Origin: Phoronis australis
Taxonomy: Eukaryota > Phoronida > Phoronidae
Assembly (NCBI GenBank): GCA_002633005.1
Contig: NMRA01000065.1
Span: 1,013,351 to 1,077,350, forward strand
Direction of reading: 5' to 3'
Length of the DNA stretch: 64,000 bases
The notes beneath the pieces were generated by a model. The model searched no databases. It worked only from the letters and a program-made list of their open reading frames with translations, and had not been told where the DNA came from. The stretch's first letter is position 1; every line of letters begins with the position of its first letter. The translations under genes and the position numbers were made by a program. This document shows positions 1 through 11,781 of the stretch, piece by piece.

Positions 1-1
1 T

Positions 2-157
2 GTTGTAATAATGTGGAGTCGGTTGGCCGAGAGGACACACAAGTTCGGGCCTATTAACACGGTGCAAGAGAACAATCTGGAGGATACTCACATTGCGTCC
101 GTACAGGACGGCAGCGAACTCCAGAAGGCCCAGACGATCTTGTCACGTGGTCTTCAT
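2..157 (+). other. short open frame at left edge
   Basis: The frame starting at base 2 is open to the window edge and ends at a TGA at 155-157, with an ATG at 11. It gives about 48 residues from that ATG. The stretch is richer in G+C than its surroundings. I do not recognise the product, and there is no clear splice site to anchor it. It could be the tail of an exon or a transposon fragment continuing from outside the window. Confidence 0.12.
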
Positions 158-1253
158 GGGTGACTTGTCACGTGGTAGGAGTGTGACATCGGCTGGGCTC
201 TTCTGGCGTTAGATGTCGCACCAGGCCAAGACCAACATTGTCACGAAAAGGACATCACAACATAGAGACGCCACAGCCGAGACTGACGTCGACATTTACT
301 ACAGTATTATATGTAGTATTATATGTAGTGTATTGGGGACGATCAGAACTGAGCTGAGGACGCTTGTGGTCTTGCCTGTGATTACCTACTTACGCAGCAC
401 CATCTGAGACGTAGTCAAACGTGGTAATAGAACCAGTTATAATGAATCATTCTTGTTTACCAACTATTAATTATAGTGCCATACGAGCGACTGATAAAAG
501 GCACCTGTGCTCTGAGAGTAAGAGGCCAACCAAAAAGTTGTCGTTCGTTCGGTCAGTGGACCAATTAGCCAGGTACAAAGCGGTTAGCTTTGGGGCATCA
601 CTGGATAATTTGGAGCTGAAAACCACTTAAATACTAAGACTAACTAATGAATACATACGGGTAAACTGATGAATACAACCAATGTCAACCGCCTTTGCGC
701 GAAATCGCATTTTGACGACTGCTTTTCAAGTTGTCTTCTTGAAATTCCGCGCCATCTTTGCTCAGCTGAGGGCGGCCTCTGGTGGCAATTATTGCATCGC
801 AAAAAATGCGGTGTGCTGTGAGTGAACTTTGAATCCTGCTAATCTCAAGGTCGCGTATGCTTGAACTTCGAATTGAATATTCATTTGGCCAATTAGGAGA
901 AATTTTTTGCTCAGTGTAAAGAATTTTTGTAATTATTGGCTTCATGATCACCCATTTTTCCTCTTACCGTAACTTGGAATATGTGCGTGGTTAAACCAAT
1001 TATTGTTTGGCGAATAAGATCGGCCATATGAATAGTTGAAAAAAGATTGTGTAGATTTTATGTTATTTTACTAATATGTAAATTTGATTTAGTGCATATC
1101 CAATTTTTATTAACGTGAACGTGATTATTTGAGTGAACTTGTCAAGTTTTCTCGTGTATTCCAAGTTTACTCATACCCGATCTTCAGGTTAAGCAACTAC
1201 AAGATCGATTCCAAGTTGACGCACATCAGACGGAAAATGATATTCAAAGATGC
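158..1253. other. no gene seen
   Basis: Only short chance reading frames occur here. A small direct duplication (TATTATATGTAG repeated) lies near 303-328. A CTCF-like string (GGCCTCTGGTGGC) is at 774-786. Nothing else is supportable. Confidence 0.5.
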
Positions 1254-1316
1254 TATCTGGTTGATCCTGTCAATAGTCATATGCTTGTCTCAAAAATTAA
1301 GCCATGTATGTCTAAA
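1254..1316 (+). pseudogene. 18S rRNA 5'-end fragment (relic)
   Basis: About 63 bp match the universally conserved start of eukaryotic 18S rRNA: TATCTGGTTGATCCTG is followed by AGTCATATGCTTGTCTC and the ATTAAGCCATG block. Homology stops abruptly after TCTAAATA, where a real gene would continue. The few differences from the canonical sequence are C-to-T or G-to-A changes, the pattern of an old decaying copy. This is not a functional rRNA gene. It is a retroposed or recombined fragment, or possibly the head of an rRNA-derived short interspersed element. Confidence 0.8.
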
Positions 1317-2686
1317 TAGAACTAAAGAGCCACGAAGTCGGCTAAAAAGCAAACCGCAGTCTTTAGTCCAACCCATTGCTGTGCATGCCGGGCTGGGAAC
1401 ATAGACATCTTAATACCATCTTAATGTGATGTCTATGGCTGCGAATAACACCCTTCGTAGTCCCAGACATAGATTAGTTCAGAGAACCTCTTCATTGTTG
1501 CCATTTATTGTGTTGCGGTTAATCCGGCACCGTGGGCGTGTACGGCTTTTGTACGCGTGGGGGGCGCAGAGTAACAAATTGAAAAATGTTGAGCACCCCC
1601 TTCATAATACTCCTAGATTCAACAATGAACGAAGCGAGTGAAGAAGATCGTCAGGGACATCGGTTTTCAGCCTAAAACAAAGCATTTCTGGGATAGTAGG
1701 TTTGTTGGGTGGGATAGACTTAATTCTTGTTAGCTTTGGCCAGACTTATAAAACAACAAAATCCTCTGTGATTTTATTAAAAATGACAAATTCTCACCGT
1801 TATCTGCCAGACATTCGCGGAAATCAAGGCCGATAACTTTTACTCTGCTTTATTGTGTGTGATAGGGTAGATCCGCCATTAGAGCGTTTGATTGCCACCG
1901 CCACGGAGGTCACAAGTTTAACTTCGCATTGCGACTAATCTCAAAAAATGACTCTTCTCGCAGATGATGTTCCTTTAAATCTGAATAAAAATTATATCAA
2001 CTTCATGTCAATTGCAACGTTCTCACTCTTCTAAAAAACTCAGTGTTGCACTAGCAATACCGTGCCTACTACCGTCGTATCTATTCTTTCCAAACCGTCT
2101 GCTCCTTTGGTTGCGCATCATTTTTACCTGAATACTTGGTCTTAAGGTAAATGCGCGACCTCTGGCCCAATTCAAATCCAAAGTTCAAACTCCCTAAATG
2201 TTACACGTCAATGCGAACAATGGCAATCATCTAGCAGAGTAGAAAGTGCTAAATTTCATCTGTTTGTACAAGCGATGAACGATTTTTCACATGAATGAAA
2301 TAAAAAATCAGAATAAATATTTGATCTCTCATCACCAATATTGTAGTCATAACAAACAAACAAGCTGTCAAGTTTTTACAATGGAAGCCATGCTTCAGAA
2401 TTTCTATAGGAAAGTCTCATTAATTCATTGTGCGTCAAATCAAACAGTTCAATAACTCTAATGAAATGCACTGTATTCATTTTTTCGAGCTCGGTAATCC
2501 CCCTTATGTCCGTCAAGGGAGTAACATTTGCTTAAAAAAGTGAAACTTGCACGCTAATTCCTTGTCTCTGTGTCTCTGGTCAAATAAGTTAGAAGCACAG
2601 CATATTAGCGATGATGTGAATACGAAGTAGGTTGAAAATTGACAACAAATGTTTTTAGGAACGAGCTTTGTGTTAAAAATCATCCG
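1317..2686. other. no gene seen
   Basis: The sequence after the rRNA relic has no recognised homology. An imperfect inverted repeat (CATAGACATC ... GATGTCTATG) lies at about 1401-1438. The rest is A+T-rich non-coding sequence with only chance frames. Confidence 0.5.
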
Positions 2687-2766
2687 CCGTGAATCACTCA
2701 ACCGTGAATCACTCAACCGTGAATCACTCAACCGTGAATCACTCAACCGTGAATCACTCAACCGTG
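2687..2766 (+). repeat. 15-bp tandem repeat, five perfect units
   Basis: The unit CCGTGAATCACTCAA occurs five times without change from 2687 to 2761, followed by a partial unit CCGTG. Perfect identity suggests a recent or homogenised minisatellite. Read on the - strand it makes a short repeated peptide, which I regard as a by-product. Confidence 0.95.
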
Positions 2767-4489
2767 TCTAGTAAGTATCGTGACGTGGTGTTGGGGAATA
2801 ACACTGCATGATGCGGGTTATGTGAGCCCCTAAGGTACGTCATTAGTGCAAAGGTTACCTATTTGCAGAAGTTTTTTTTGTTTTCACATTTACAAGTTGT
2901 CAATCAATACAATAATTGCACTTCGTTTAGCGTAGACGATGTTCAAATAGCATTCATGTCGTTTAGTTCTTGTTATACATGAGCATAGTTATAAGCATGC
3001 GAATAGTTACATCTTTAAGATCTCGGTTGCGTCCAGATTGGTCCCGCCGCAATCACCACGAAAGAAACTGCCTTTTTAGAATATGACACATTCTAGATTT
3101 TGTATTCAAAACAATTTGCAAAACCAAGCGTTGGTTAAATGGAACAATGCCCTCTCTTCCGTATATCAGAATTCGAACACTAGGATTAGAATTTTCATTT
3201 CTATCGTAATTAGTGAAGCTATTTCAAATTAAATTTTATTTGCCAAATATTCATTTTACAATTACAACTATTTCGTAAAAAAACATTAAGTACTATAATT
3301 GTATTTATCACTTTGTGGAATCCCTCTTTCCAAAGAAACATATTATAAAAGATTTGATGCAGTAGTACTTAGAGCCGATCTGCATGGCGTGGAACTGCCC
3401 AAGTAGCCGACAATGACCCGCTGACAGTATATCCTGTTCAGTTTGGGAGAGACAAACAGGTTAGCGTCATGGACAGTGAAATGAGATGAGTTGGGAAAGA
3501 CACCGAGGGACAGTGCCAAGAATGTGGCAAAACACAAAGAACAATAGTTTAAAATTGATATGTTCCTTGATAGGCAACCACTGGAGACATGGACCCAATG
3601 GAGACATGGGCCCATAGTCTCATCTCAGAACTCAGACTCGACTATGATTCAAGCTCGAAACTTAACCAACCGTGCAGCATAATTTCGGGTACAATCTGTA
3701 AGTTAACCCGGAACGTGTCATGCAACAGATCAATTTTTCGAGTGGAGTTTCGAGTACTGAGATAAGACTCAGGGTGTTACATTAAAGAAGGGAACGCTTT
3801 TAGTAACGTGCAGTTTCGGTGTAATACATTTTTGATTTACGATTTCCCAAAAATAGGAAAAGAGAGGTAATCCATTATTGTGTTCACCTCCGTGCACTAA
3901 CTGACCTCTTAAGAAAATGTGAATGATAAAACAGGAAAAGCGTAACCATGAATGCCATAAGCAGGCTCTCTCCAAAAGCTGGGATTCATATGAAATAAAT
4001 ATATTATTAAAATAACGGACAGGTATAGCAACACATGACTCCGTTATCCCTAGCGTTAGCGAAATAACACCTTTGCATTAAGTAAAAACTGTCTTCTGAA
4101 TCAATTTGCTCTGCAAAATTTATGCACAACAATTTTTTCTTTCACTTTTATGTTTTCGACGTGTGTATGAATAAGAAAGCGTTTTCAAGTGAGCTCAAAC
4201 AAAACATATTTCAAATTTTGAAAGACTAGATGCCCCATACAAAGTGTCCAGACCAGGGCACCCAAAGGGTAAATCCATTCTCAATTTGGCTTGACTAGTG
4301 CACTTGCCCCCTACCTCCTTACCCCCGATTTCCTCCTAGGCAGTGGCAACGACGGTTTCACTTCCATCTCTGAGAATTATTAGGGGCACGTACCGTGCCG
4401 CCCCCTGGCTAGTGCTTAGAGAGGTGCTCACCCCCCCCCGCCCCGTGCCCTGCTCCCCTGTCCCCCCTCCCCCCGCTTCCTACGCCTAT
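2767..4489. other. no gene seen; C-rich tract at the end
   Basis: There are no supportable exons. From about 4425 to 4485 the + strand is strongly C-rich with runs of C, a low-complexity tract that leads into the GTGT-rich array. Short frames on either strand have no recognisable domain. Confidence 0.5.
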
Positions 4490-4672
4490 GGACCGTGTTT
4501 GGCGGTCCGTTAACCGTGTTTCCTCGTGAATATGAGTCCGTGTCCCGTGTATATGGGTGCGTGGATCGTGTTTTGTGAGTCTGTTCCCGTGTTTGTGAGT
4601 CAGTGGACGGTGTTTGCCGGTCCGTGAGTCGTGTTCATGCGTCCGTTCCCGTGTTTTTGACCGTGTAGTTTA
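4490..4672 (+). repeat. degenerate GTGT/TCCGTG tandem array
   Basis: This is an irregular array of roughly 25-30-bp units built around CCGTGTTT and GTCCGTG strings, for example CCGTGTTTGGCGGTCCGT, then CCCGTGTTTGTGAGTC, then CCGTGAGTCGTGTTC. Units are related but not identical, so this is an old minisatellite. It ends directly beside the paired perfect palindromes. Confidence 0.7.
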
Positions 4673-4686
4673 GGTACCTTGTGTAT

Positions 4687-4752
4687 CATGCGATCAGGCT
4701 CACATGCGGGTCAGAATTTTAATTCTGACCCGCATGTGAGCCTGATCGCATG
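4687..4752. repeat. perfect 32-bp-arm palindrome
   Basis: The left arm 4687-4718 starts CATGCGATCAGGCTCACATG, and the right arm 4721-4752 is its exact reverse complement. They are separated by only TT. The symmetry continues imperfectly outward (TGTGTAT on the left against ACACA on the right). The transcript or single strand would fold into a 32-bp stem with almost no loop. Such perfect palindromes are unstable in genomes and clones, so it is either very young or an assembly or library product. Confidence 0.95.
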
Positions 4753-4786
4753 ACACAGCGTGTCTGTTACAACAGACACGCTGTGT
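4753..4786. repeat. perfect 16-bp-arm palindrome followed by T run
   Basis: The arms ACACAGCGTGTCTGTT (4753-4768) and AACAGACACGCTGTGT (4771-4786) are exact reverse complements around AC. The element touches the preceding palindrome with no gap and is followed by a short T run. It resembles a terminator hairpin in shape, but nothing else here is bacterial. Confidence 0.95.
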
Positions 4787-6516
4787 TTTTGTCGCTCCGA
4801 AGATAAACATTGAAATTTCACTTGCTGTTCGCGGTCTACTACGTTCGTGTCAAGTTTGCAGATTTTTATACGGGAATTTCAAGAGGGGATGTCGTGCTTG
4901 AGGTCCTGTGAAAAAATGACGTAAAATTAACAACTTTACCAGAAATTTCATTGTAAGAAATAAAAGTAATTGGTAATCTTTAAAAGCTTTGAAAAAATGT
5001 AACATTCAAACTGGCTGAATACCACTGGCAAACTTCGGAAAAAATAAGTGATAGTACTATTTAAGTTCTTCACATACTGTTACCAACGGTGGTCCCGAAG
5101 TTTTATCACAGTATGAAAACGCGGCAACAAATTGTAAACATCGAGACAAACGCTTTCTACTTGCTCAGACCTCTCACGAGCGCCCCCACAAGATGGCGAA
5201 TTTCAAATACCGGTATGTCTAAAACGGAGTACTAAAAATTAGTTGACTATGCAATGCGCCATACCTGGTAATCTGTACGTCTCAAATTATAATCCGAAAA
5301 ATGATTCATTCCTGAAACTATGCGACTATAATATGTTTGAAAAAATGTGTCTAGTTCTCCAAAATTAGAACAATTTTCTGCCTCGTTTCTCGAAATAAGT
5401 TTTGTAATCAATTTCACTGCGCTCACATTTAAGTAGGATCTCGTATTCTTTTGTAAGCAAAAGTTAATCGACGTTATTCATGGATTTAACGCTTTAAAGT
5501 TGTCGGATCTTTTCTTTATTTTTGATTTCCATCCCTTGTGAATAAACGGAGGACACACTTGTGTTTAGTACAGTTAATAATAGGCCTAAGATAACATTCA
5601 CGGAAAGTAGTTATGTTTCAAATAAGGGTTTTTAATATGCCCGACAATTGTTAACTTGAATCGAACACATCATCTTGAGCAGTCGCTGTAGTTTTGTTGT
5701 TCAATCAAGCAAATAAACTGATTTGAAAATTTCGGAATGTTCTCCTATGCAAACACTATAATGTGTACATTTGTATTGGATATTTCAAGCATGTCTTATC
5801 CAATGTGTCACCCCTCAGAAATGAAAAATAGGATCGCCGTGAAGTGTATACTTAAACTGATTATTATAGTAAGCGCTCAATCGATTTCATGTAACGTTGA
5901 CAATTACGTTATGTACACATATGATGGACAAGCTTCTGTGAATCTGTACGTTGGAGGATGTTGCGCGAAGCTGCCGAACGGGGTCGTTGCCCTGTATACC
6001 ATCTATTGAGCGTGCTCATCAGATTTCTTTCTACAGTGACAATCGCTTGTGACGAGAGTTAATGGCCGTGCAATATACCAACTGTGAAGCGAAATGGTAC
6101 CTGTGAGAAGGTATGTGAAATGCACGTTATTTAGATTTTAGTAAATGTGCGATAACTGTAATGCCAAAGGCCTCATAGAGTGGCATGATTACCGTACGAC
6201 AATGATTCACACTAATGTTCGCCTTTTCCTATCCGTGCATGATAACACCAAGAATATATCTCTTGTGCGTCATATTTACACGGTTTGTTCTGTTCCGACT
6301 GGGAGCATGACAAATCGTTTTTGTAAAAGGAGGAACTTGGTTGTTCTCGTGTACAAATCGAAAGCATTGTATTGCTGTAACCTCAAACTTTGATTAGAAG
6401 ATTATACTAATTGACTATGCGGAAAATGCATTGGACTGCCAAAACGTGTATAAAGTGAATTATCGTAAAATGTATGAAACTTGCGAGTAAAAGGAATGTC
6501 GGCTGCGAGTTCAACC
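4787..6516. other. no gene seen
   Basis: A+T-rich sequence. One frame at 5821-6009 could encode a 62-residue peptide with a hydrophobic start, but it has no homology I recognise and no splice context. The GCGCCCCCACAAGATGGCG string at about 5181-5199 resembles CTCF and YY1 motifs. Confidence 0.4.
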
Positions 6517-6669
6517 CAGGGGCGGATCCAGGATTTTGTGTTTAGGGGACAGGGCAAGAGTATTAGCCAATATTTTGCCTGTCAGGCATTCGCACCCCCG
6601 AACTACCAAATGGAATCTGGGAGAATTTTAGGGGGGCATAGCGCCTTGGCCCCCCTCTAAATCCGCCGT
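6517..6669 (+). mobile_element. hAT-like non-autonomous element
   Basis: The element begins CAGGGGCGGATCCAGGA and ends CCCCCCTCTAAATCCGCC, a terminal inverted repeat of the CAGNGGCGGATC type that is common in hAT-superfamily miniature elements. It contains no coding sequence. A homologous copy in opposite orientation is at 55228-55334: both share the CAGGGGCGGATCCAGGATTT start, the GAGTATTAGCCA string and the GCATTCGCACCCCCGAA-like core. The 8-bp target duplication is not recognisable. Confidence 0.7.
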
Positions 6670-9600
6670 ATTGCCTTACAAATCTTCGAGCAGGGTCCAC
6701 CAGTTCATCAAAATCTCAGGGATATTTTGAAAAAACTTTTAATCGGGAGGTGGCATCGATAAAAAATATTCAGGAGAGAAATTAAGTAGTGGGTGACGTT
6801 GTTATTAGGGTTCATGTCGGAACGACGAACTGATAGAAAAACTAACATCAATGTGTTCAACGGAGAACAAATAGTGGCGAGCTAACATAAATCGATTTCG
6901 CGCCTATGCTTATAAACCGTTTACAACGCAATTATGCCGCTGGAATACTGTTGCACCTCAAGGATATTGTGTTTCTCTAGCAAAACGTGGTTGTAATAGG
7001 AAAGCTTTTGCAAAACGTTCAACGATCATAGCGATAGACTCGGACTTAGATCCCGTCTCTTCAAAGTTTATCAATTTTATCGTCCCTGAAGACTTTTTAT
7101 GGCGATATCACTCGTATCTGATGAGTAATAGCCGTACTTGGATTTAACATGACAGGCCCGCTTTGATGTCGTAGTACGCGTGTTTTTGTTGGGTAAGCCA
7201 ATTCCGAGTTTTTGGACGAGAATGGTAAATCCAACATTTTGATCAGCGTTCAACATTTAGTCCTCGAATATTTTGGACCGTCGATGCCTGAAAGGAATTC
7301 ATCTCTGACAACGAATCCTACCAGATCTAAAAGCGGTTGTAAAAGTAGAAGGTTTCAAGCGGCTATTTCCAGAATTTCAAACAAGATTTTTTTACAGGTC
7401 TTTTGTCTGGCTGTTTGGGCTGAGTTCATTTAATCTTTTCCGAAGAGATTATCAACGGATGCATGATGCTTCCGTAAATTTATACACTCACTGTTATTGC
7501 AGAGGGCGGTACGCCGAACAGTCATTGCACTCTGAAACCTTTACAAGTTTTACTGTGAAAAGGTTTCGGTGCATGGGTTAAGTGATTAAAGGTATATGAA
7601 TAAATGTGAACAAATTACTATGTGTACACAGTGTACCGGTAAATATTACAGGTCGGCTTTGAAGCGATACTGACCTTCAGGGGTTGTATACATAATGGCG
7701 AGTCTCCACTTCGTCTGTGCCTCTATGTGCTATCGGATTGAAACGATGATTTGTCAATCAAAACGGACATAAAATTTGCTAGAAACACTTTTTACGCCCC
7801 TCTCTTTTTGACCGAATAAATCAACTTTTGCTTTGACTGAAATGAAATAAATACTTTTAGAAAACAGTCTGACAACGTTTCACACTGGATTGATTCCGCT
7901 GCGGCATCATAGATACTCTATAGTGGTGGCATGAGGTCGCGTAAGGAACCCTACAGGCATTGTTTACAGAGCATAACGTGGACGCAGGGAATGTGCCAAA
8001 CTGAGTTAGGATTAATTTGAAGATTCCTCGTTTCAGACCCGTATAAAGATGGGTTACATGTTTAAAATAAATATATAAGTATGACACTTTAAAGTTGATT
8101 AATGTGTAAGTCATACACTTGAGACTCTGAGAGGTATGAATGTCGTACTTTTCAATGGCCACTAGTACCCCCTCCTTTGCCCCTTACGTTCACATGTGGG
8201 CTGTGCTGCCTTCCCTACCCCCAGCGTAGATCCAAAACATTCTGATTTTCAGGACAGAATCAGAAGAAAATGAACAAAGTACACAAAATTGCAATGTACA
8301 CGTTGTCTGTCGCATCTAATCCGAGAAAGGATAAGTTCGAGACTAATTTTATAACGATAGAGCCATTTACAACGGAAGTCTGCACTGCACTGCAACTTTA
8401 ATTCATGCGTGTTAAGAAGATGGACATAATTATCGGTCGTCCATAGAAAATTTCAAGAATTTTTAAATTACAATTTACACACCATCTTTTAGGGACGCCG
8501 TTCAGTATACTTGACCATCGTCTTCTTGTGGTTGAGTATGTCAGATGGTGCTCAGCGCACAAATCATGTAGACATGATGTTTTACTCGTAGTGAACGACC
8601 ACCTGTCATTAGAGTGCACTGTTTTGTGATATTTTGAATTAAAATAGTGGAAGATTTATTAAGTATTCATATTTCTTTTTGAAAAATCAACTTACAATTA
8701 AAACTTGTTTTTTATGTTTGTCTTCGGCACATGCGTATTTGCTTATGTAGTAGCTGTTGATGCACAGAAAGTCTTACGCGCGCCCAGTCCTTCTATTGTT
8801 TCCTGCTGAGACGTAAATAGCTTCTGATTTGAAATGTATCGCAATCAATCACCGGTATATTTGTCGCAGGTGCGCTAAACTGCTTTTTAAACGTGCGATA
8901 GTCTAGAAAGCGTAAAAGCTCTACTTCGTGGGGGATTTGATGAAAATTAGATTTCACGACAGGAGTCTTCAGCATTCATCATAGATCATTGAAAACACAT
9001 GTACATAGTCTATGATTTGATGAACCGACTAGGGCAGCCGGAAAAGCATTTTATGAGACCTTTTCTGCTTCCTCAAAAATCACAAAACGAGTTGTAATAT
9101 GAATCAAATTAGATGAAACGTCTTTCAAAATGCTGCTGTCAATACGAGATTGTCTTTTAATATGAAAATGTATTTTGACAAAGTAAGTAGAACTTGGAAT
9201 AGTCATTTTACCGCCAAGTTTATTTTTATTTTTGCTAACTGATCAAAAATTCTCTAACAAACCCGAAGACACATGTGTTGGCAAACGTTTGAAAACCGAC
9301 ATTAAAATGACTCATGCAATAACTCACGTAAACACATGAGCTGATGAAAGTTACAAAACGACTCTTTCGTTTTCAAGGTCTTCTAAAATTGGGATAAATA
9401 CCAATAACTTTTCAAAATATTGACTTGCGGAAATTAATCGAAATTATTGTGACGAGACTGGAATATCAAAGCGAAACCACTCGAGTTTTCAAGTTCGCCC
9501 AGGTGTAAAAGTATTTTATTGGATGTCGAAGGTCGACTTTATTTCTACGGGTTACTTTTATGTACTTTCTTTATGAACATTAGGCAATTTTAGTGCTTCA

Positions 9601-9727
9601 AATAAAAATTGAAGTGCGTTGCAAATTTTAGCGTGCAAAGGAGTTAAAGTTGAATTTTGCCCTGTTCAGCAGGCCAAAAAAATCGAACTAGGGCTTTTTC
9701 GCTGATAAAATATGTCTCATAATAATC
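6670..9727. other. no gene seen
   Basis: A+T-rich non-coding sequence with only chance frames under about 100 residues on either strand. I found no phase-matched exon pairs or repeat copies here. Confidence 0.5.
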
Positions 9728-9905
9728 CTTAGCTTGATAGGATTCTGTTTTCATTGCCAATTCAAGTCACAGGCAACGCCTACATGCGCCATGTTCGAAT
9801 TTGCTATGGTACGTTCTCTTGAGTCAAGTGATGGTCTCGAAGTTCTTGTTGGTAACGGAAACGGAATCCACGGTAAAGAGAATTGTGAAATAGATTTATT
9901 GAGAG
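9728..9905 (-). repeat. dispersed repeat family B, copy 1
   Basis: This copy shares the order of blocks ATTCAAGTCACAGGCAA, ATGCGCCA, TTCGAATT, then GTTCTTG and AACGGAAA with the sequence at 52455-52650. In reverse complement it also matches 36715-36870. Divergence is high, so copies are old. No terminal repeats or coding capacity are visible, so the element class is unknown. Confidence 0.6.
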
Positions 9906-11423
9906 TAAAATGCCTAATTCTACGTTTACTTTCAGCCAGTTAGCTTGGCGAGATGTATCCTAAAACCCTTTTACATTCTATCTGTTTATTGGCAAACGTT
10001 GAACACGCTATTGACGAAATTTTTTTTTAATATTCTGTAGGTCTTAGTCATGAAGTCTGAATTCAGTCATATATCTACAAAACTATACATTTGAACTAAG
10101 TAAAAATCTATATTTTTTGAAAGTAAAAAAACTGTGGAACTTGACTTTAAACCAATCTGTCAGCAAGTGGGTGACGTGACCATGTTTTTTGAAAGGTACG
10201 GTGTTAGGAAAACAATAGTATCAATAAAATGACTAATTCGTTTGATGTAAATTTTCAAGATGGATTCTCAAAAGCGCCAATACAGTTTCCTAAATCGCCG
10301 TTTTGCTTTCGTTTTTCGAGCTTTTTCATAAAAATCATAAAAGCCTTATTTTTTGATAGGTCTTCATGGAAAAGGGAAACATTTTAAAAACAAACCCTCA
10401 AATCGTTTTGGAGAAAATAGCTCAAAGCATAGTATAGGAATTTGAAAGTTTTCGATCAGTCATTTGTGATATTGGATATTAGTGTATCTGACTGAAACGA
10501 TTATACACAGTAAATGATATCGGAGTTGATAGTGATATGATTCGGTCGGGATGTTGCCACAGTGTTTGTTGGTGACGTTACCTGTCGGTAGGTATATATA
10601 GGTACGGTGGATACAGGTGGAAGCTTGTTGGGAAACGATTTGGCTTGCAATTTGCAAAAACGTTACCCGCAGTAACTGCAGTGTCCAATAATTATCTGTA
10701 AATTTTTTAAAGCCGACAAATCAGTCTAGCTCTCATAATGAACATAATGAGACTAGTGTTATAGCAGTATGGTGAGATTCAAATTAAAAAACTCGTTTGT
10801 CGGAACGCTCATTTCATCGCGGTTATGACCTAAATATGATAACATTTGTTTACCTCATAGGTATGTTTATAAATATAGTGAAAAAGAGTCATTAATAATA
10901 CCTTAATTACATTCCGTCTCGTGCGTGTAGCAACCGCACATGAAAACGTTTTTCTTTGACTTTACCCATCGCAACGTCAGCGGCAGGTCGCCGTGGTTAA
11001 ATAAACACAATTTGTATTGACTGATTAGTTATAAATACTGATACACAAACTGCGCATGAAAAGCATTCAGTGTAATATCAGTCCTTTTAAACGTTTGAAG
11101 TAATTACAACGGTGTTGTAAACTTGGCATAAAAGTTCACCAGGCAATGTCGTTGAAGCTAAAGAAAGTTTGAAAACACGCCAAGTCGAGCACAATGATTC
11201 GCGAACCCATGCTGAGCGTAGTCAATAGCCGGCAATGACCAAGGCGTGCTGACAGCTACAATAAATATAATGGATAATCGCTAATAAGATCAACAAGGCT
11301 TTTCAATGGATACCATGTTACACTTACGTTTTTCGACTCATTTTTTTCGTCGCCCGGTGCAACTGCCTGTCTGAGACGCTGTCAGCTAACGGTCAGTTAA
11401 CGGTCAATTCTTCCAGATAAAAC
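9906..11423. other. no gene seen
   Basis: A+T-rich non-coding sequence. No repeat or exon can be supported. Confidence 0.45.
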
Positions 11424-11481
11424 ATGAAGAGGATACGTTACAAAATGTTGAGGACGAGTACTGATTATTTGGATTGTTCAG
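11424..11481 (+). CDS. candidate first exon (unrecognised gene), phase 1 donor
   Basis: An ATG at 11424 opens 19 codons (MKRIRYKMLRTSTDYLDCS) and one base before a strong donor, G|GTAAGTC, at 11482. Ending in phase 1 it can be spliced to the exon at 17047-17154, which starts with GT and needs one base. A second ATG exon with the same phase lies at 14813-14840, so the two could be alternative first exons. Support is limited to the splice site, phase and start codon; I do not recognise the protein. Confidence 0.3.
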
Positions 11482-11781
11482 GTAAGTCTTGTATTTAAGC
11501 GATGTACACGTGTGTTTATACATTTGGAGTAGCTTCATAACCGGCATATGGACTCGCTACATTTGCCATCGCAAATTCCCAAGTTCAAGAAAAGTTCATC
11601 CTGGATCCGGTATTTCCAAGCTTTCGTGGATAGGTTCTTGCTTAGCCCATTACTGACGTGACATTATCCAACGGCATATAGGCAATTGGCAAATTTGTTC
11701 AGCACTTTCAAATATTAACTGCGTGGTAGGCACTCACCAACTCTCCCTTTATCCAATGACGGCAATGCGCATGCCGTGGAG

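Noticed and set aside
2687-2766. CRISPR-like array
   Set aside because: Repeats are directly adjacent with no spacers, and the genome is eukaryotic.
4753-4795. Bacterial rho-independent terminator
   Set aside because: The hairpin plus T run has the right shape, but the window is clearly animal nuclear DNA and no gene ends there.
5737-6009. Possible small secreted peptide
   Set aside because: A hydrophobic start from the internal ATG at 5821 is the only support; no promoter, homology or splice partner.
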